Source: Lysobacter sp. Root690
GTDB lineage: Bacteria > Pseudomonadota > Gammaproteobacteria > Xanthomonadales > Xanthomonadaceae
NCBI RefSeq assembly: GCF_001427785.1
Contig: NZ_LMHM01000016.1
Location: 545,246-609,245 of the forward strand
Direction of reading: 5' to 3'
Length of the DNA stretch: 64,000 bases
The first letter of the stretch is position 1. Each line of letters begins with the position of its first letter. The position numbers and the translations under genes are program-made. Positions 1 through 10,886 of this stretch are shown here, one piece after another. Below the pieces are notes generated by a model, which was not told where the DNA came from, did not search any database, and was given only the letters and a program-made list of their open reading frames with translations.

Positions 1-98
1 CTGAGTGAGTGTTCAGCCGGTTCGCACCAGAGCGCGGCGCCATCGGTCGACTGCTAAGATCGAAGCCGTCATCCCATCCGTACAGGACGTACAGAGCC

Positions 99-404
99 AT
101 GGGCCTGAAGAGATTGCGACTTTCAACGCTGATCGTGTCGATCGCGCTGGTCGGGAGCGGCGCGATTCTTCTCTCCACCGGCCTTCGACATGGCTATGCC
201 TGGTCGGACATGGACTGGAATCTCGACGGCGTTACTTCGGCGTCCGAACTGATCGCCGCAAGCGACATCGGCGTGCGCTGGACCGAATACGGTGATTTGC
301 GCTGCAAGGAATATTTCAGCCTCAAGGACGGTCTTCCCCTGAGGACGATCTGTCCTGTCGACGAGGCGGCTGCGCTTCAAGACAAAGCCCAGGCGCCTAG
401 ATAG
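99..404 (+). CDS. Small membrane protein with one EF-hand loop
   Basis: A protein of about 101 residues. It opens with a hydrophobic segment (about residues 7-26) that could be a signal anchor or uncleaved signal peptide. Residues 34-45 then read DWNLDGVTSASE, which fits the 12-residue EF-hand calcium loop: acidic or Asn at positions 1, 3 and 5, Gly at 6 and Glu at 12. The remaining C-terminal part matches nothing I recognise. I chose the ATG at 99 because AGGACG lies upstream and the hydrophobic segment follows directly; in-frame codons further upstream only add basic sequence. It converges on the efflux operon with a 63-base gap. A calcium-binding role in the periplasm is inferred from the loop only, and a single EF-hand may be structural. 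Confidence 0.6.
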   Translation: MGLKRLRLSTLIVSIALVGSGAILLSTGLRHGYAWSDMDWNLDGVTSASELIAASDIGVRWTEYGDLRCKEYFSLKDGLPLRTICPVDEAAALQDKAQAPR

Positions 405-467
405 TCGATCTCGATCGCGGGCTGAGCGCGGCAATCCGCTCATCACTGTGGAATGGCTCGGCAATGC

Positions 468-1892
468 TCAGGGATTGGCTTCGCCCTGCCCCGCATGCCA
501 TCCACCGCCCAGCGCCTGGATCAACGCGACCGCGGTGGTCTGGCGATCGCGAGTAGCCTGCGCCAGCGATTGCCGCGCCGACAGCGCGGCGGTCTGCGCG
601 ACCACCACATCGGTGTAGGCGACCAGGCCGCTCTTGTAACGGTTCAAGGCGATACGCTCGGCTTCGTCGGCCGATTGCGAGGCCTGGGCGTAGAAGCCGG
701 TGCGCTCGACCAGCACGCGGGTGGCGACCAGTTGGTCCTCGACGTCCTGGAACGCAGTCAATGCGGTCTGCCGGTACTGGGCCACGGTCTGGTCGTAAGC
801 GGCGCGCGCCGCGTCGCGGGTGGCGCGGCGCGCGCCCGCGTCGAACAAAGTCTGGGCCAGGGCCACGCCGAGCGACCACAGGCTCGACGGCGCGTCGAAC
901 AAGCGTCCGATCTGCGAGGCGCCGCCGCCGCGCGAAGCGCTCAGGGTGAAACTCGGGAAGAACGCGGCCTGGGCGGCGCCGACTTCGGCATTGGCCGCGG
1001 CCACGCGGCGTTCGGCCGCGGCGATATCGGGACGGCGTTGCAGCAGTTCCGACGCCACGCCCGGCGGCAGTTCCGGCACCTGCGCGCGCCAGGCCGGATC
1101 GGGCGCGAGGGCGAAATCGGCCGGTGTTTTTCCGACCAGCACCGCGATCGCGTGTTCGAGCTGCGCGCGTTGCTGGGTCAGGTTGGCGAGGCTGGCCTGG
1201 GCATTGGCCAACTGGGTCTGCGCCTGCAGCACGTCGCTCTTGGCGGCGATTGCGGCGGCGTATCGATTGCCGGTGATGGTCAAGGCGCGCTGATAGGCTG
1301 CGACCGTCGACTGCAACAGCCCGGTTTCGATATCGGTTTCGCGCAGCTGGAAATAATTCGCCGCCAGTTCGCCTTGCGCAGCCAATCGCGCCGAAGCCAG
1401 ATCCGCCGCGCTGGCGTCGGCCTGCGCACGCGCGCCTTCTACATTGCGCCGGATCCGACCCCACACATCGGGTTCCCAACTCGCGCCGATGTCGTAGCGA
1501 TAGGTCTGGCCGACGCTGGAACCGCTGCTGCCGGCGCTGCGCGCGCGCGTGGCGGAACCATCCAGACTCACGCTCGGAAACAGCGCCGCGCGCTGTTCGC
1601 GCACCAGTGCCCTCGCCTGCCGATACGCGGCTTCGGCGGCGGCCAGATTCTGGTTCGACACTTCGACCTGCGCCATCAACCCGTCCAGCGTCGGATCGTG
1701 GAACACCGACCACCACGCGCCGCGATCGCTCGCGTCGGCCGGCACCGCGGGGTTCCAGTCCTTGGCCGGCTCGCCCCGAGCTTCCTTGTACTCGGCCGGC
1801 ACAGCCAGACTCGGCCGAACATAATCCGGGCAAGCGGCGCAGCCGCTCAATACCGTGGCCGCCAACGCGATAAGCACAACATGAGCGCGCAT
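468..1892 (-). CDS. Outer-membrane factor lipoprotein of RND efflux system (NodT/OprM family)
   Basis: Outer-membrane channel of a tripartite drug exporter, 474 residues. A lipoprotein signal with lipobox LSGC puts the acylated cysteine at residue 18. The body shows the duplicated architecture of the OEP/TolC fold: two long helical halves, with the typical PDIAAAERRVAAANAEVGAA stretch in the second half and AYTDVVVAQTAALSARQSLAQA near the end. It is the last gene of the mdtABC-type operon and starts 8 bases after the mdtC stop, with GGAGA upstream, so the pump is supplied with its own outer-membrane exit. It would form trimers contacting the MdtA adaptor. The family is clear; the substrate cannot be read from sequence. 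Confidence 0.93.
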   Translation of the reverse strand: MRAHVVLIALAATVLSGCAACPDYVRPSLAVPAEYKEARGEPAKDWNPAVPADASDRGAWWSVFHDPTLDGLMAQVEVSNQNLAAAEAAYRQARALVREQRAALFPSVSLDGSATRARSAGSSGSSVGQTYRYDIGASWEPDVWGRIRRNVEGARAQADASAADLASARLAAQGELAANYFQLRETDIETGLLQSTVAAYQRALTITGNRYAAAIAAKSDVLQAQTQLANAQASLANLTQQRAQLEHAIAVLVGKTPADFALAPDPAWRAQVPELPPGVASELLQRRPDIAAAERRVAAANAEVGAAQAAFFPSFTLSASRGGGASQIGRLFDAPSSLWSLGVALAQTLFDAGARRATRDAARAAYDQTVAQYRQTALTAFQDVEDQLVATRVLVERTGFYAQASQSADEAERIALNRYKSGLVAYTDVVVAQTAALSARQSLAQATRDRQTTAVALIQALGGGWHAGQGEANP

Positions 1893-1900
1893 CCGATCTC

Positions 1901-4900
1901 CTAAGCGCCTTGCGCGTGCAGGCCGTCGTCGCCCAGACGCGACAGTGAGGCTTCGTCGCGACCGGGCCGGCGCAGCCGGTCGAGGTAGTAATAGACCACC
2001 GGCGTGGTCAGCAAGGTCAGCACCTGGCTCGCCATCAAGCCGCCGACGATCGCCACGCCCAGGGGCTGGCGCAGCTCGGCGCCTTCGCCGAATCCAACCG
2101 CAAGAGGCAGGGCCCCCAAAGCGGCGGCTAGAGTCGTCATCAGGATGGGCCTGAACCGCAACATCGAGGCCTCGTAAATCGCATCGCGCGCCGACAAACC
2201 GCGCGCACGCTCACTCTCCAGCGCGAAGTCGATGATCAGGATCGCGTTCTTCTTGACGATGCCGATCAGCAACACCAGCCCGATCAACGCGATCACCGAG
2301 AACTCCATGCGCAGCAGCATCAGCGCCAGCACCGCGCCGATCCCGGCCGACGGCAGGGTCGACAGCACGGTGATCGGATGGATCATGCTTTCGTAGAGGA
2401 TGCCGAGCACGATGTAGATCGCCACGATCGCCGCCAGGATCAGGATCGGCTGGCTCTTGGTGGTGTCCTGGAAGGCCTTGGCGGTGCCCTGGAAACTGCC
2501 GTGGACATTGGCCGGCATGCCGATCTGCGCCTGCGCGCGGATGATCGCGTCCTGCGCGTCGCTGAGCGAACGGCCCGGCGCGAGATTGAACGAAATGGTC
2601 GTCGCCAGCTGCGCGTCCTGATGGTTGATCGAGGTCGCCGCGGCGCTGTCGGAAAACTTCGCGATCGCCGACAGCGGCACCATCTGCCGCGCGCTCTGGG
2701 TCAGCGCGCTGCCCTGCGAGGCATTGCGCACCGGCGAGGCGGTCGGCCCGGACTGCGCCTGTATGCCGGTGCTGGCCGGGGTCGCGTTATGGGCCGGCAC
2801 GTACACGTCGTTGAGCGCGGACGGGTCGCGCGCATAGGCCGGATCGACTTCCTGGATCACGTGGTACTGGTTGAGGTTCTTGTAGATGGTCGACACCTGG
2901 CGCTGACCGAAAGCGTCGTACAGCACGTTGTCGATATCGGCCGGGGTGATGCCCAATCGCGAGGCGGTGGCGCGATCGATCTGCACGTACGACTCCACGC
3001 CGTGGGCCTGGGTGTCGGAATCGATATCGGTCAATTCGGGCTGCTGCTTCATCGCCGCGGCGAGTTTGTCGGCCCAGGTGCGCAGCGCGTCGCTGCTGTC
3101 GGCCTTGAGCGTGTATTGATAGCTCGCATTGCTTTGGCGCCCGCCCAGGCGCACGTCCTGGACCGGATTGAGGAACAAGGTCGCGCCGGCGATGCGCATC
3201 AACTGCGGGCGCAGCCGCGCGATCACCTGCTCGCTGCTGTCCTTGCGCCCAGGCTTTGGCTTGAGGGTGACGAACACGAAGCCGCCGCCCGCGCGCGAGC
3301 CGCCGGTGAAACCGACCACGGTCTCGACCGCCGGGTCCTTGCGCACCACCTCGACGATCTCCTTGAGCTTGCCCTGCATGGCCTGGAACGAAATGCTCTG
3401 GTCCGCGCGCAGGCCGCCGTTCAACTGGCCGGTGTCCTGTTCGGGGAAGAAACCCTTGGGAATCGCCACGAACAGATACGCGTTCAATCCCACCACCAGC
3501 ACCAAGGTCGCGAGCATCAACGCCGCATGGTCCAGCGCCCAGCGCAGACTCGCGCCATACGCGCGATGGGCGCGGTCGAACTGGCGGTCGAAGAACTTGC
3601 CGATCCGGCCCGGCGGTTTTTCCTGCGAATGCGGGCGCAGCAGGTACGCACACATCATCGGCGTGGTGGTCAGCGACACCACCAGCGAGATCAGTACCGC
3701 CGCAGACAGAGTCACGGCGAACTCGCGGAACAAGCGCCCGACGATCCCGCCCATGAACAACAACGGGATGAACACCGCGACCAGCGACAGGCTGATCGAG
3801 ACCACGGTGAAGCCGACCTCGCGCGCGCCCAGCAGCGCCGCTTCGAACCGGTCCATGCCCTGTTCGAGATGCCGGCTGGTGTTTTCCAGCACCACTATGG
3901 CGTCGTCGACCACGAAACCGGTGGCGATGGTCAAGGCCATCAAACTGAGATTATTGAGACTGAAACCCAGCAGGTACATGACCGCGACCGCGCCGAGGAT
4001 CGACACGGTCACCGCGACCGCCGGCACCACCGTCGCGCGCCAACTGCGCAGGAATACGCTGACCACCAGGATCACCAGAATCAGCGCGATCACCAAGGTC
4101 GCGGCCACTTCCTCCAGCGACGCGCGAATCGTGTTGGTGCGATCGGACGCGATCGACAACTCGATATCCGCCGGCAACTGCTTTTTCAAAATCGGCAAGG
4201 CCGCGCGCACGCCGTCGACGGTGCGGATGATGTTGGCGCCGGGCTGGCGGCTGATCACCGCCACCACCGCCGACTCGCCGTTGAACAGGCCCAGGGTATG
4301 CACGTCCTCGACGCCGTCGATCACCCGCGCCACATCGCGCAGGCGCACCGGCGCGGCGTCGCGCCAGGCCACCACCAGATCGCGGAAATCCGCGGCGCTC
4401 TGGCCGTTGTCGTTGGTGTAGATCTGGAACGCACGGTCGCCGCTCTCGACCACGCCCTTGGGCCGGTTGGCGTTGGCCGCGGAGATCGCCGCGCGGATAT
4501 CCTCCAGGCCGATGCCGTAGCGCGACAAGGCGTACGGCACGATCTCGACCCGCACCGCCGGCAGCGAACCGCCGCCGATCTCGACATCGCCGACGCCTTC
4601 GACCTGCGCCAGCGTCTGCTGCACGATGTTGGTGGCGGCTTCGTAGATCTGCCCGGGCGTGCGGCTTTTCGAAGTCATCGCCACGATCATGATCGGCGCG
4701 TCGGCCGGGTTGACCTTGCGATAGGTCGGGTTGCTCTTGAGCGTGGCCGGCAGATCGCCGCGCGCGGCGTTGATCGCCGCCATCACGTCGCGCGCGGCGC
4801 CGTCGATGCTGCGGTTGAGATCGAACTGCAGGGTCACCCGGGCCTGACCGGTCGAGCTTTGCGAGGTCATCTCGGTGACGTCGGCGATGGTGCCCAGGCG

Positions 4901-5107
4901 CCGTTCCAGTGGCGTGGCCACGTTCGAGGCCATGGTCTCCGGGCTGGCGCCGGGCAGATTGGCGCTGACCGAAACGGTCGGGAAATCCACCTGCGGCAGC
5001 GGCGACACCGGCAGATTGAAGAACGCCGCGATGCCGCTGAGCGCCAGACCGATGGTCAGCAGCACGGTGCCGATCGGACGGCGCACGAACGGCTCGGACA
5101 GGTTCAT
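1901..5107 (-). CDS. mdtC: RND efflux transporter, MdtC-like inner-membrane pump
   Basis: A 1068-residue proton-driven inner-membrane pump of the HAE-1 RND family, the usual length. It begins [20 protein letters not shown], a typical first transmembrane helix. It has the duplicated layout of six helices and a large periplasmic loop per half, and carries the TM4 motif [13 protein letters not shown] whose two aspartates relay protons. The C-terminal half contains [16 protein letters not shown]. The ATG at 5107 overlaps the mdtB stop by four bases (ATGA), so translation is probably coupled. By family knowledge MdtB and MdtC form a mixed B2C trimer and export bile salts, novobiocin and similar amphiphiles; the substrate here is unknown. 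The open frame continues upstream to 5665, but that part only shadows mdtB. Confidence 0.93.
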   Translation of the reverse strand: MNLSEPFVRRPIGTVLLTIGLALSGIAAFFNLPVSPLPQVDFPTVSVSANLPGASPETMASNVATPLERRLGTIADVTEMTSQSSTGQARVTLQFDLNRSIDGAARDVMAAINAARGDLPATLKSNPTYRKVNPADAPIMIVAMTSKSRTPGQIYEAATNIVQQTLAQVEGVGDVEIGGGSLPAVRVEIVPYALSRYGIGLEDIRAAISAANANRPKGVVESGDRAFQIYTNDNGQSAADFRDLVVAWRDAAPVRLRDVARVIDGVEDVHTLGLFNGESAVVAVISRQPGANIIRTVDGVRAALPILKKQLPADIELSIASDRTNTIRASLEEVAATLVIALILVILVVSVFLRSWRATVVPAVAVTVSILGAVAVMYLLGFSLNNLSLMALTIATGFVVDDAIVVLENTSRHLEQGMDRFEAALLGAREVGFTVVSISLSLVAVFIPLLFMGGIVGRLFREFAVTLSAAVLISLVVSLTTTPMMCAYLLRPHSQEKPPGRIGKFFDRQFDRAHRAYGASLRWALDHAALMLATLVLVVGLNAYLFVAIPKGFFPEQDTGQLNGGLRADQSISFQAMQGKLKEIVEVVRKDPAVETVVGFTGGSRAGGGFVFVTLKPKPGRKDSSEQVIARLRPQLMRIAGATLFLNPVQDVRLGGRQSNASYQYTLKADSSDALRTWADKLAAAMKQQPELTDIDSDTQAHGVESYVQIDRATASRLGITPADIDNVLYDAFGQRQVSTIYKNLNQYHVIQEVDPAYARDPSALNDVYVPAHNATPASTGIQAQSGPTASPVRNASQGSALTQSARQMVPLSAIAKFSDSAAATSINHQDAQLATTISFNLAPGRSLSDAQDAIIRAQAQIGMPANVHGSFQGTAKAFQDTTKSQPILILAAIVAIYIVLGILYESMIHPITVLSTLPSAGIGAVLALMLLRMEFSVIALIGLVLLIGIVKKNAILIIDFALESERARGLSARDAIYEASMLRFRPILMTTLAAALGALPLAVGFGEGAELRQPLGVAIVGGLMASQVLTLLTTPVVYYYLDRLRRPGRDEASLSRLGDDGLHAQGA

Positions 5108-8100
5108 GGCGGCGACTGCGCGGGGTCGGATTGATCGGCCGATGCGACTGAATCGTTCGCGCGCGACGAGCGATCGCGCCGACGACGCGCCAGCCGGTCG
5201 AACGCCAGATACACCACCGGCGTGGTGAACAAGGTCAGGATCTGGCTGAGGATCAAGCCGCCGAAGATCGCCACGCCGAGCGGACGCCGCAATTCCGAGC
5301 CCTCGCCCCAGCCCAGCATCAGCGGCAGCGCGGCGAACAGCGCCGCCAATGTGGTCATCAGGATCGGACGGAAGCGCAGCAGCGCGGCCTGATGGATCGC
5401 CTCGCGCGGCGCGCGGCCCTGCTCGCGTTCGGCGTCGATGGCGAAGTCGATCATCATGATCGCGTTCTTCTTGACGATGCCGATCAGCAGGATGATGCCG
5501 ATGATTCCGATCACGCCGAGGTCCGAACCACTCAACATAAGCGCAATCAACGCGCCGACGCCGGCCGACGGCAAGGTCGACAGAATCGTCAGCGGATGGA
5601 TATAGCTCTCGTACAACACGCCCAGCACGATGTAGACGCAGATCACCGCGGCCAGGATCAGCCACAGTTCGTTCTGCAACGAAGCTTCGTAGGCATTGGC
5701 CGCGCCGAGGAAGGATAGGCTGATCCCGGTCGGCAAGGCGGCATCGGCCGCGGCGGTCTCGCGGATCGCATCCACCGCGGTGCCCAGCGATACGCCCGGC
5801 GCGGTGTCGAAGCCGACCGTCGCCGCCGGGAACTGGGCGACGTGGTTGACCTGCAGCGGCGCGGCGCGTTCCTGGATCTGCGCGATCGCCGACAGCGGCG
5901 TCGGCGCGTTCGCGGTCGGCAGGTGCAATCGGCCCAGGTCGGCCGGCTGCGTGGCCAAGCCGGGCTGCGCTTCCAGGATCACCCGGTACTGGGCGGTCTC
6001 GTTGAAGATGGTCGAGACGATGCGCTGGCCGAACGCGCTATACAACGCTTCGTCGACGGTCGAGGCGCTGATGTTGAGACGCGCGGCGCTGTCGCGATCG
6101 ATCGATACGTACGCGGCCGAACCGGTCGCGCCGGCATCGGTGATCACGTTGCGCAACTGCGGCAGCTCGCGCAGTTTGTCGACCAGCGCATTGGCGGTGC
6201 GATCGACCGCGGCCTGGTCCGAGCCCTGGATCGAGAAGCGGTTCTGGGTCGGCCCGGTCTCCGCGTCGATGGTCAAGTCCTGCACCGGCTGCACATATAA
6301 GGTCACCCCGGCCACGGCCGAAGCGCGATCGCGAAACTGCTGCATGATTTCCTGCTGCGAACCGCTGCGTTCTTCCTTCAGATTGATCAGCATGCGCCCG
6401 GCCGACAGCAGCGTGGTGTTGGCGCCGTCCACGCCGATATAGGCGCTCAGCGAGGCGACATCGGGATCGTCGAGCAAAGCGCGCGCCACGTCCTGTTGCA
6501 CCTGCGCCATACCGGCATAGGACACCTGATGGCTGTAGCGCACCTCGGCCTGCAACTGGCCGGTGTCCTGCGTCGGGAACAGGCCCTTGGGAATCACGAT
6601 GTACAGCAACACGGTCAGCGCCAAGGTCGCCAAGGCCACGATCAAGGTCGCGCCCTGGCGGTCGAGCACCCAGTCCAGGGCCACGCCGTAGCGATCGATG
6701 ACGCGCTGGAACGGGTCCGGCCGTTGCGGCCTGGACGCATCGTCCTCGCGCTTATGCGGCTTGAGCCAGCGCGCCGCCAGCATCGGCGTCAAGGTCAACG
6801 ACACCACCGCCGAGATCACAATGGTGATCGCCAGGGTGATCGCGAATTCGCGGAACAGCCGCCCGACCACGTCGCCCATGAACAACAGCGGGATCAGCAC
6901 CGCGATCAGCGACACGGTCAACGAGATGATGGTGAAGCCGATCTGGCGCGCGCCCTTGAGCGCGGCCTCGAACGGCGGCTCGCCTTCCTCGATGTAGCGC
7001 GAGATGTTCTCGATCATCACGATCGCATCGTCGACCACGAAACCGGTGGCGATGGTCAGCGCCATCAGGCTGAGGTTGTCGAGACTGAAACCGAGCAGGT
7101 ACATCGCGCCGAATGTGCCGATCAGCGAGATCGGCACCGCCAGGCTGGCGATCACCGTGGCCGCGACGCTGCGCAGAAACACCAGGATCACCGCGACCAC
7201 CAGCGCGATCGCCAGCAGCAGTTCGAATTCGACGTCGCGCACCGAGGCGCGGATGCCGGTGGTGCGGTCGCTGAGCACGTCGACCTTGAGCCCGGCCGGC
7301 AAACCGGCCTGCAAGTCCGGCAGTTTGGCCTTGATCGCGTCGACGGTGGCGATCACGTTGGCGCCGGGCTGACGTTGCACGTTGACGATGATCGCCGGGG
7401 TCAGCCCGGCCCAGGCCCCGAGGCGGACGTTCTCGGCGCTTTCGATCACGTTGGCGACATCGCGCAGGCGGATCGGCGCGCCGTCGCGGTAGGCGACGAT
7501 CAGTTGTTTGTACTGCTCGGCATCGGTGAGCTGGTCGTTGGCGTCGATGGTGTAGGACCGGCTCGGCCCGTCGAAACTGCCCTTGGCGCCGCTGGCGTTG
7601 CCGTTCGCGATCACCGTGCGCAGGCTGTCGATGCCCAGTCCGTACGAGGCGAGCAATTGCGGATCGGCCTGGATGCGCACCGCCGGCCGGTTGCCGCCGC
7701 TGAGCGACACCAGCCCCACGCCGCCGACCTGGGAAATGCTTTGCGCCAGCCGCGTGTTGACCAGGTCCTGCACCTGGGTCAACGCGATCGTGTCTGAGGT
7801 CACCGCGAGGGTCAGCACCGGCGCATCGGCCGGATTGACCTTGGCGTACACCGGCGGCGCCGGCAGATCGGCCGGCAGCAGGTTGCCGCCGGCATTGATC
7901 GCGGCCTGCACTTCCTGCTCGGCCACATCCAGCGTTTCGTCGAGATCGAACTGCAAGGTGATGACCGACGCGCCGGCGGCGCTGGTCGAACTCATCCGCC
8001 GCAGCCCGGACATCTGCCCGAACTGGCGTTCCAGCGGCGCGGTCACGGTATGCGCCATTACCTCGGGACTGGCGCCCGGGTACAGGGTCTGCACCTGGAT

Positions 8101-8232
8101 GGTCGGGTAATCGACTTCCGGCAAGGCCGACAGCGGCAACAGCCGGAAACCGGCGAGACCGGCCAGCACGATCGCCGCCATCAGCAGCGAAGTCGCGACC
8201 GGTCGCAGGATGAAGGGTCGCGAGGGATTCAT
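5104..8232 (-). CDS. mdtB: RND efflux transporter, MdtB-like inner-membrane pump
   Basis: A 1042-residue HAE-1 family RND pump and partner of the adjacent MdtC-like protein. It starts [20 protein letters not shown] and carries the proton-relay motif [13 protein letters not shown] in TM4 and [16 protein letters not shown] in the second half, with two large periplasmic porter loops. The ATG overlaps the mdtA stop by four bases, and its own stop overlaps the mdtC start in the same way, so the order adaptor-pump-pump-channel is translationally linked. Having two different RND subunits in tandem is the hallmark of the MdtABC/MuxABC type as opposed to AcrB-type homotrimers. No missing key residue was noticed. 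Confidence 0.93.
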   Translation of the reverse strand: MNPSRPFILRPVATSLLMAAIVLAGLAGFRLLPLSALPEVDYPTIQVQTLYPGASPEVMAHTVTAPLERQFGQMSGLRRMSSTSAAGASVITLQFDLDETLDVAEQEVQAAINAGGNLLPADLPAPPVYAKVNPADAPVLTLAVTSDTIALTQVQDLVNTRLAQSISQVGGVGLVSLSGGNRPAVRIQADPQLLASYGLGIDSLRTVIANGNASGAKGSFDGPSRSYTIDANDQLTDAEQYKQLIVAYRDGAPIRLRDVANVIESAENVRLGAWAGLTPAIIVNVQRQPGANVIATVDAIKAKLPDLQAGLPAGLKVDVLSDRTTGIRASVRDVEFELLLAIALVVAVILVFLRSVAATVIASLAVPISLIGTFGAMYLLGFSLDNLSLMALTIATGFVVDDAIVMIENISRYIEEGEPPFEAALKGARQIGFTIISLTVSLIAVLIPLLFMGDVVGRLFREFAITLAITIVISAVVSLTLTPMLAARWLKPHKREDDASRPQRPDPFQRVIDRYGVALDWVLDRQGATLIVALATLALTVLLYIVIPKGLFPTQDTGQLQAEVRYSHQVSYAGMAQVQQDVARALLDDPDVASLSAYIGVDGANTTLLSAGRMLINLKEERSGSQQEIMQQFRDRASAVAGVTLYVQPVQDLTIDAETGPTQNRFSIQGSDQAAVDRTANALVDKLRELPQLRNVITDAGATGSAAYVSIDRDSAARLNISASTVDEALYSAFGQRIVSTIFNETAQYRVILEAQPGLATQPADLGRLHLPTANAPTPLSAIAQIQERAAPLQVNHVAQFPAATVGFDTAPGVSLGTAVDAIRETAAADAALPTGISLSFLGAANAYEASLQNELWLILAAVICVYIVLGVLYESYIHPLTILSTLPSAGVGALIALMLSGSDLGVIGIIGIILLIGIVKKNAIMMIDFAIDAEREQGRAPREAIHQAALLRFRPILMTTLAALFAALPLMLGWGEGSELRRPLGVAIFGGLILSQILTLFTTPVVYLAFDRLARRRRDRSSRANDSVASADQSDPAQSPP

Positions 8233-9491
8233 TGCGCGCCGCTGCGGCCGCCGGCCCTGCGTTCGCCTCGCGGCTTGCCGGATGCCGCGTCGCCGCTGCC
8301 TTTACCAGAGGCCGCGGCGTCCTCGGGTAAACGCACGGTAGCGCCGTCGATTAGTTGATCGCCACCGGAGATCACCACCTTCTCGCCCACGCGCAGGCCT
8401 TGTGCGACCGACACCGAATCGCCCGACGCCGGCCCGCGCTTGACCGTGCGCAGCGAGGCCTTGCGATCGGCGCCGACTACGTACACGAAGTCGCCCTTCG
8501 GCCCGGTGCGCAGCGCCGCCGAGGGCACCACGATCGCGTTGTTCAAGGTATCCAGCAATACGCGCACGTTGACGAACTGACTCGGGAACAAACGCGCGTC
8601 GGCATTGCCGAACCGCGCCTTAGCCTTGACCGTGCCGGTGGTCGGGTCGATCACATTGTCCAAGGTCAGGAACTGGCCCTGGCCGAGTACTTGGGTGCGA
8701 GTGCGGTCTAACACCGTCACCGCCGGCGCATTACCCTGCGCCAACCGCGCCTGGATGCGCGGCAGATCGTCCTGCGGCGCGGTGAATTCGACATCGATCG
8801 GCGCGACCGCGGCGATCACCGCGACCCCGGCCGCGTCGCCGGATGTCACGTAATTGCCCAGATCGACCACGCGCAAACCCACGCGCCCGGCGATCGGCGC
8901 CTTGACCTGGCTGTAGTCGAGATTGAGCCTGGCGGTGCCGACCGCGGCCTGATCGGTGGCGACCACGCCGTCCAGCTGGCGCACGGTCGCGGCCTGCGTG
9001 TCGACATCCTGACGCGCGATCGAATCCTGCTTCAACAAGGTCTGATAACGCTGCAAGGTCAACTGCGCCACGCGCAACTGCGCCTGATCGCGGACCAGAC
9101 TGCCCTGCGCCTGTTGCAGCGCCAGCTCGAACGGCCGCGGGTCGATGCTCAGCAGCACCTGCCCCTTGGTCACGCTCTGGCCTTCCTTGAACGCGATATC
9201 GACGATGTTGCCCGAGACCTGCGGCCGCACCGTCACCGTCGCCAGCGGCGTGACCGTGCCGAGCGCTTCGAGCGTGATCGGGATCGAGCCGGCCTGTGCG
9301 ACGGCGATGCCGACCGTCGCGGTCGGCCGTCGATTGCCGCGCTCCTCGCTCGCGCGCCCATGCACCAGCCACCAGACCAGCGCGATCAGCACCAGCACGC
9401 CGAGGATCGTCAGCAACAGGCCTTGATGGCGTCGCCATCCGCCGCGCCGGGTCGGCGCATCGGGGGAGTGAGCTTGCGGCGTCGTGCCCAT
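8229..9491 (-). CDS. mdtA: Periplasmic adaptor of RND efflux, MdtA-like
   Basis: A membrane-fusion protein of 420 residues that links the MdtBC pump to the outer-membrane factor. A short basic N-terminus is followed by one membrane anchor (about residues 24-42, [19 protein letters not shown]). Next come a lipoyl-like half ([19 protein letters not shown]), an alpha hairpin, the matching lipoyl half ([16 protein letters not shown] sequence), and beta-barrel and membrane-proximal domains. The C-terminal tail is Gly/Ser/Arg-rich. It is the first gene of the operon. The intergenic region to the divergent gene at 9768 holds a dyad and a possible promoter. The tail beyond about residue 390 is low-complexity and probably dispensable. 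Confidence 0.92.
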   Translation of the reverse strand: MGTTPQAHSPDAPTRRGGWRRHQGLLLTILGVLVLIALVWWLVHGRASEERGNRRPTATVGIAVAQAGSIPITLEALGTVTPLATVTVRPQVSGNIVDIAFKEGQSVTKGQVLLSIDPRPFELALQQAQGSLVRDQAQLRVAQLTLQRYQTLLKQDSIARQDVDTQAATVRQLDGVVATDQAAVGTARLNLDYSQVKAPIAGRVGLRVVDLGNYVTSGDAAGVAVIAAVAPIDVEFTAPQDDLPRIQARLAQGNAPAVTVLDRTRTQVLGQGQFLTLDNVIDPTTGTVKAKARFGNADARLFPSQFVNVRVLLDTLNNAIVVPSAALRTGPKGDFVYVVGADRKASLRTVKRGPASGDSVSVAQGLRVGEKVVISGGDQLIDGATVRLPEDAAASGKGSGDAASGKPRGERRAGGRSGAQ

Positions 9492-9564
9492 AGGCCTGCC
9501 TGCATTCGCTTGATTCGTGAGATTCGGATAAAGCTAACGCGCGAAGCCCGATTGCGTTGTCCGT

Positions 9565-9580
9565 ATTACAGAACCGTAAT
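9565..9580. promoter_or_regulatory. Perfect 5-6-5 dyad upstream of mdtA (possible operator)
   Basis: ATTACAGAACCGTAAT is a perfect inverted repeat (ATTAC/GTAAT, 6-base spacer) about 75 bases upstream of the mdtA start. On the minus strand TTGGCC and TAATAC stand 16 bases apart and the dyad overlaps the TAATAC, so it could be an operator over a -10 box. This is inference from position; no regulator gene lies next to it. Confidence 0.3.
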
Positions 9581-9767
9581 GCACGGCCAATGTTCGGAAG
9601 GCCGTGTGAACGTGGTGTGGTGGCTGGGGCGGCGGACGGGCGTTCCCCGCATGAGACCGCCCAACAAACCCGAAGCGTCGTCCGGCCTGACTTGTGGCCC
9701 TGTCGCGCCTGCCTGCGCGCCGGTACTAATGAAGTAACGCGCGGCCGTGCCCGCAAGGAATCGCTCG

Positions 9768-10244
9768 ATGTCTCCGCCACGAATCGCAATCGGCCCGATC
9801 ATCTGCGTGCTCGCGGTCCTGGCGCTGCTGCTGGCCGTGGGTGGCACCTTCGTCGGCTCCGGGCTGATGTCGATGATCCGCTACGACGCGGATGTGGCCA
9901 ATCACCAGCGCATCATCGACGCCTACGATCGCTATTGGCGCGATACCCAGCGACCGCCCGAGACACTGGCGGATCTGGTCGCCGCGAACTACCTGCCGTT
10001 ACGCTCGCGCAACTACGCGTCGCCCGAGTTCCCCGCCCCCGAACTCGATTACCGCGACAGCGTGTACGAACTGGTGCCGTCGCAAGCTCACGAGTGTCGC
10101 GTGCAAGGTTTCTGCGTGCGACGCGTTGCCGGCCGCGAACAAGGCTTCAGCAGCCGTTACGTCCAAGCGAGCCGGCCTGCCCCGGGCGAGTGCGGCCGTG
10201 AATTTTGCAAGGATGCGTCCGATATCCCGGCCGTTGGCCGGTAG
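9768..10244 (+). CDS. Membrane-anchored protein of unknown function, pseudopilin-like C-terminal part
   Basis: A 158-residue protein I do not recognise. A hydrophobic segment (about residues 6-32) is followed by a soluble domain with four cysteines. The segment HQRIIDAYDRYWRDTQRPPE followed by TLADLVAANYLP resembles the GspG/pseudopilin pattern of an N-terminal helix and a short 'LADLV..YLP' turn, but the prepilin cleavage motif (G/FTxxE) is absent. I chose ATG 9768 over GTG 9747 because AAGGA sits eight bases upstream. It is transcribed away from mdtA and converges with the gene ending at 10281. Function unknown. Confidence 0.55.
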   Translation: MSPPRIAIGPIICVLAVLALLLAVGGTFVGSGLMSMIRYDADVANHQRIIDAYDRYWRDTQRPPETLADLVAANYLPLRSRNYASPEFPAPELDYRDSVYELVPSQAHECRVQGFCVRRVAGREQGFSSRYVQASRPAPGECGREFCKDASDIPAVGR

Positions 10245-10280
10245 CGGCCTGAACAGACCCGCGGCAGTCGCTGCCCGCGA

Positions 10281-10673
10281 TCAGGTCCGCGGCTGATCCA
10301 GCACGACCTCGCGGCTGAGCGGGTCGACCCGCACCTTCACCGTCGCGCCGGGTACGATCTGCGCCACCCGGACCGGGCTCAAGGCCGCCACGATCTCGGC
10401 GACGAACCCTTCCACGCCGTCGGCGGCGGCGATCTGCAAGCGCAGCCGCACCAACAGATAAATGGCGTCGATGCGTCCGCCGGTATCGGCCGCATCGAGC
10501 ACCTGCGCGGTCGTCGCCACTCCCTCGCGGTGCAGACGTTGCTCGAGCGCAACATTGGAGACCTTGTCGATGACCCGTCTTTGCAGCTTCATGATCGCGA
10601 ACGCGCCAACCGGGATCGCGATCAGCGGCACGGCGACGATCAATGCGATCAGCACGATCAACAACATGGTCAT
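10281..10673 (-). CDS. Small membrane protein of unknown function
   Basis: A protein of about 130 residues with one strong N-terminal transmembrane helix (MLLIVLIALIVAVPLIAIPV). A cytoplasmic or periplasmic domain follows, rich in beta-strand pattern and ending VRVDPLSREVVLDQPRT, reminiscent of a small SH3- or OB-like barrel. The middle (VATTAQVLDAADTGGRIDAI) resembles the start of DUF3592-like domains that begin 'ttA.vl...dtG', but this is weak. I start it at the ATG at 10673 because the upstream extension lacks protein-like composition. No ribosome site is obvious. It stands alone, convergent with the gene at 9768. Confidence 0.5.
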   Translation of the reverse strand: MTMLLIVLIALIVAVPLIAIPVGAFAIMKLQRRVIDKVSNVALEQRLHREGVATTAQVLDAADTGGRIDAIYLLVRLRLQIAAADGVEGFVAEIVAALSPVRVAQIVPGATVKVRVDPLSREVVLDQPRT

Positions 10674-10886
10674 GGTGCGGCGCGGTCGCGCGAGTGGCCC
10701 GGGGGACGCCGAGCATACGCAAGCCAGGCCTCGACCGCCAAAAACCATGCACCGAAGCCCGACAGCTAATGGCTTGCCCACGCCTGCCCGCCGCATCGGA
10801 TGGACATCGCCATGCGCCGCCGAATGTACATAATGAAACAAGTCGCTCGCGACCCTTCTCGCCACGGCCGGCGTCGCACTACGCAA

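Noticed and set aside
2378..5134. 918-codon open frame on the plus strand opposite mdtC
   Set aside because: It is antisense to the RND pump, rich in His, Arg and Asp, without domain or ribosome site. GC-rich genes generate such shadows.
5108..5665. In-frame upstream extension of mdtC
   Set aside because: It overlaps mdtB in another frame and has no protein-like content; ATG 5107 gives the standard RND start.
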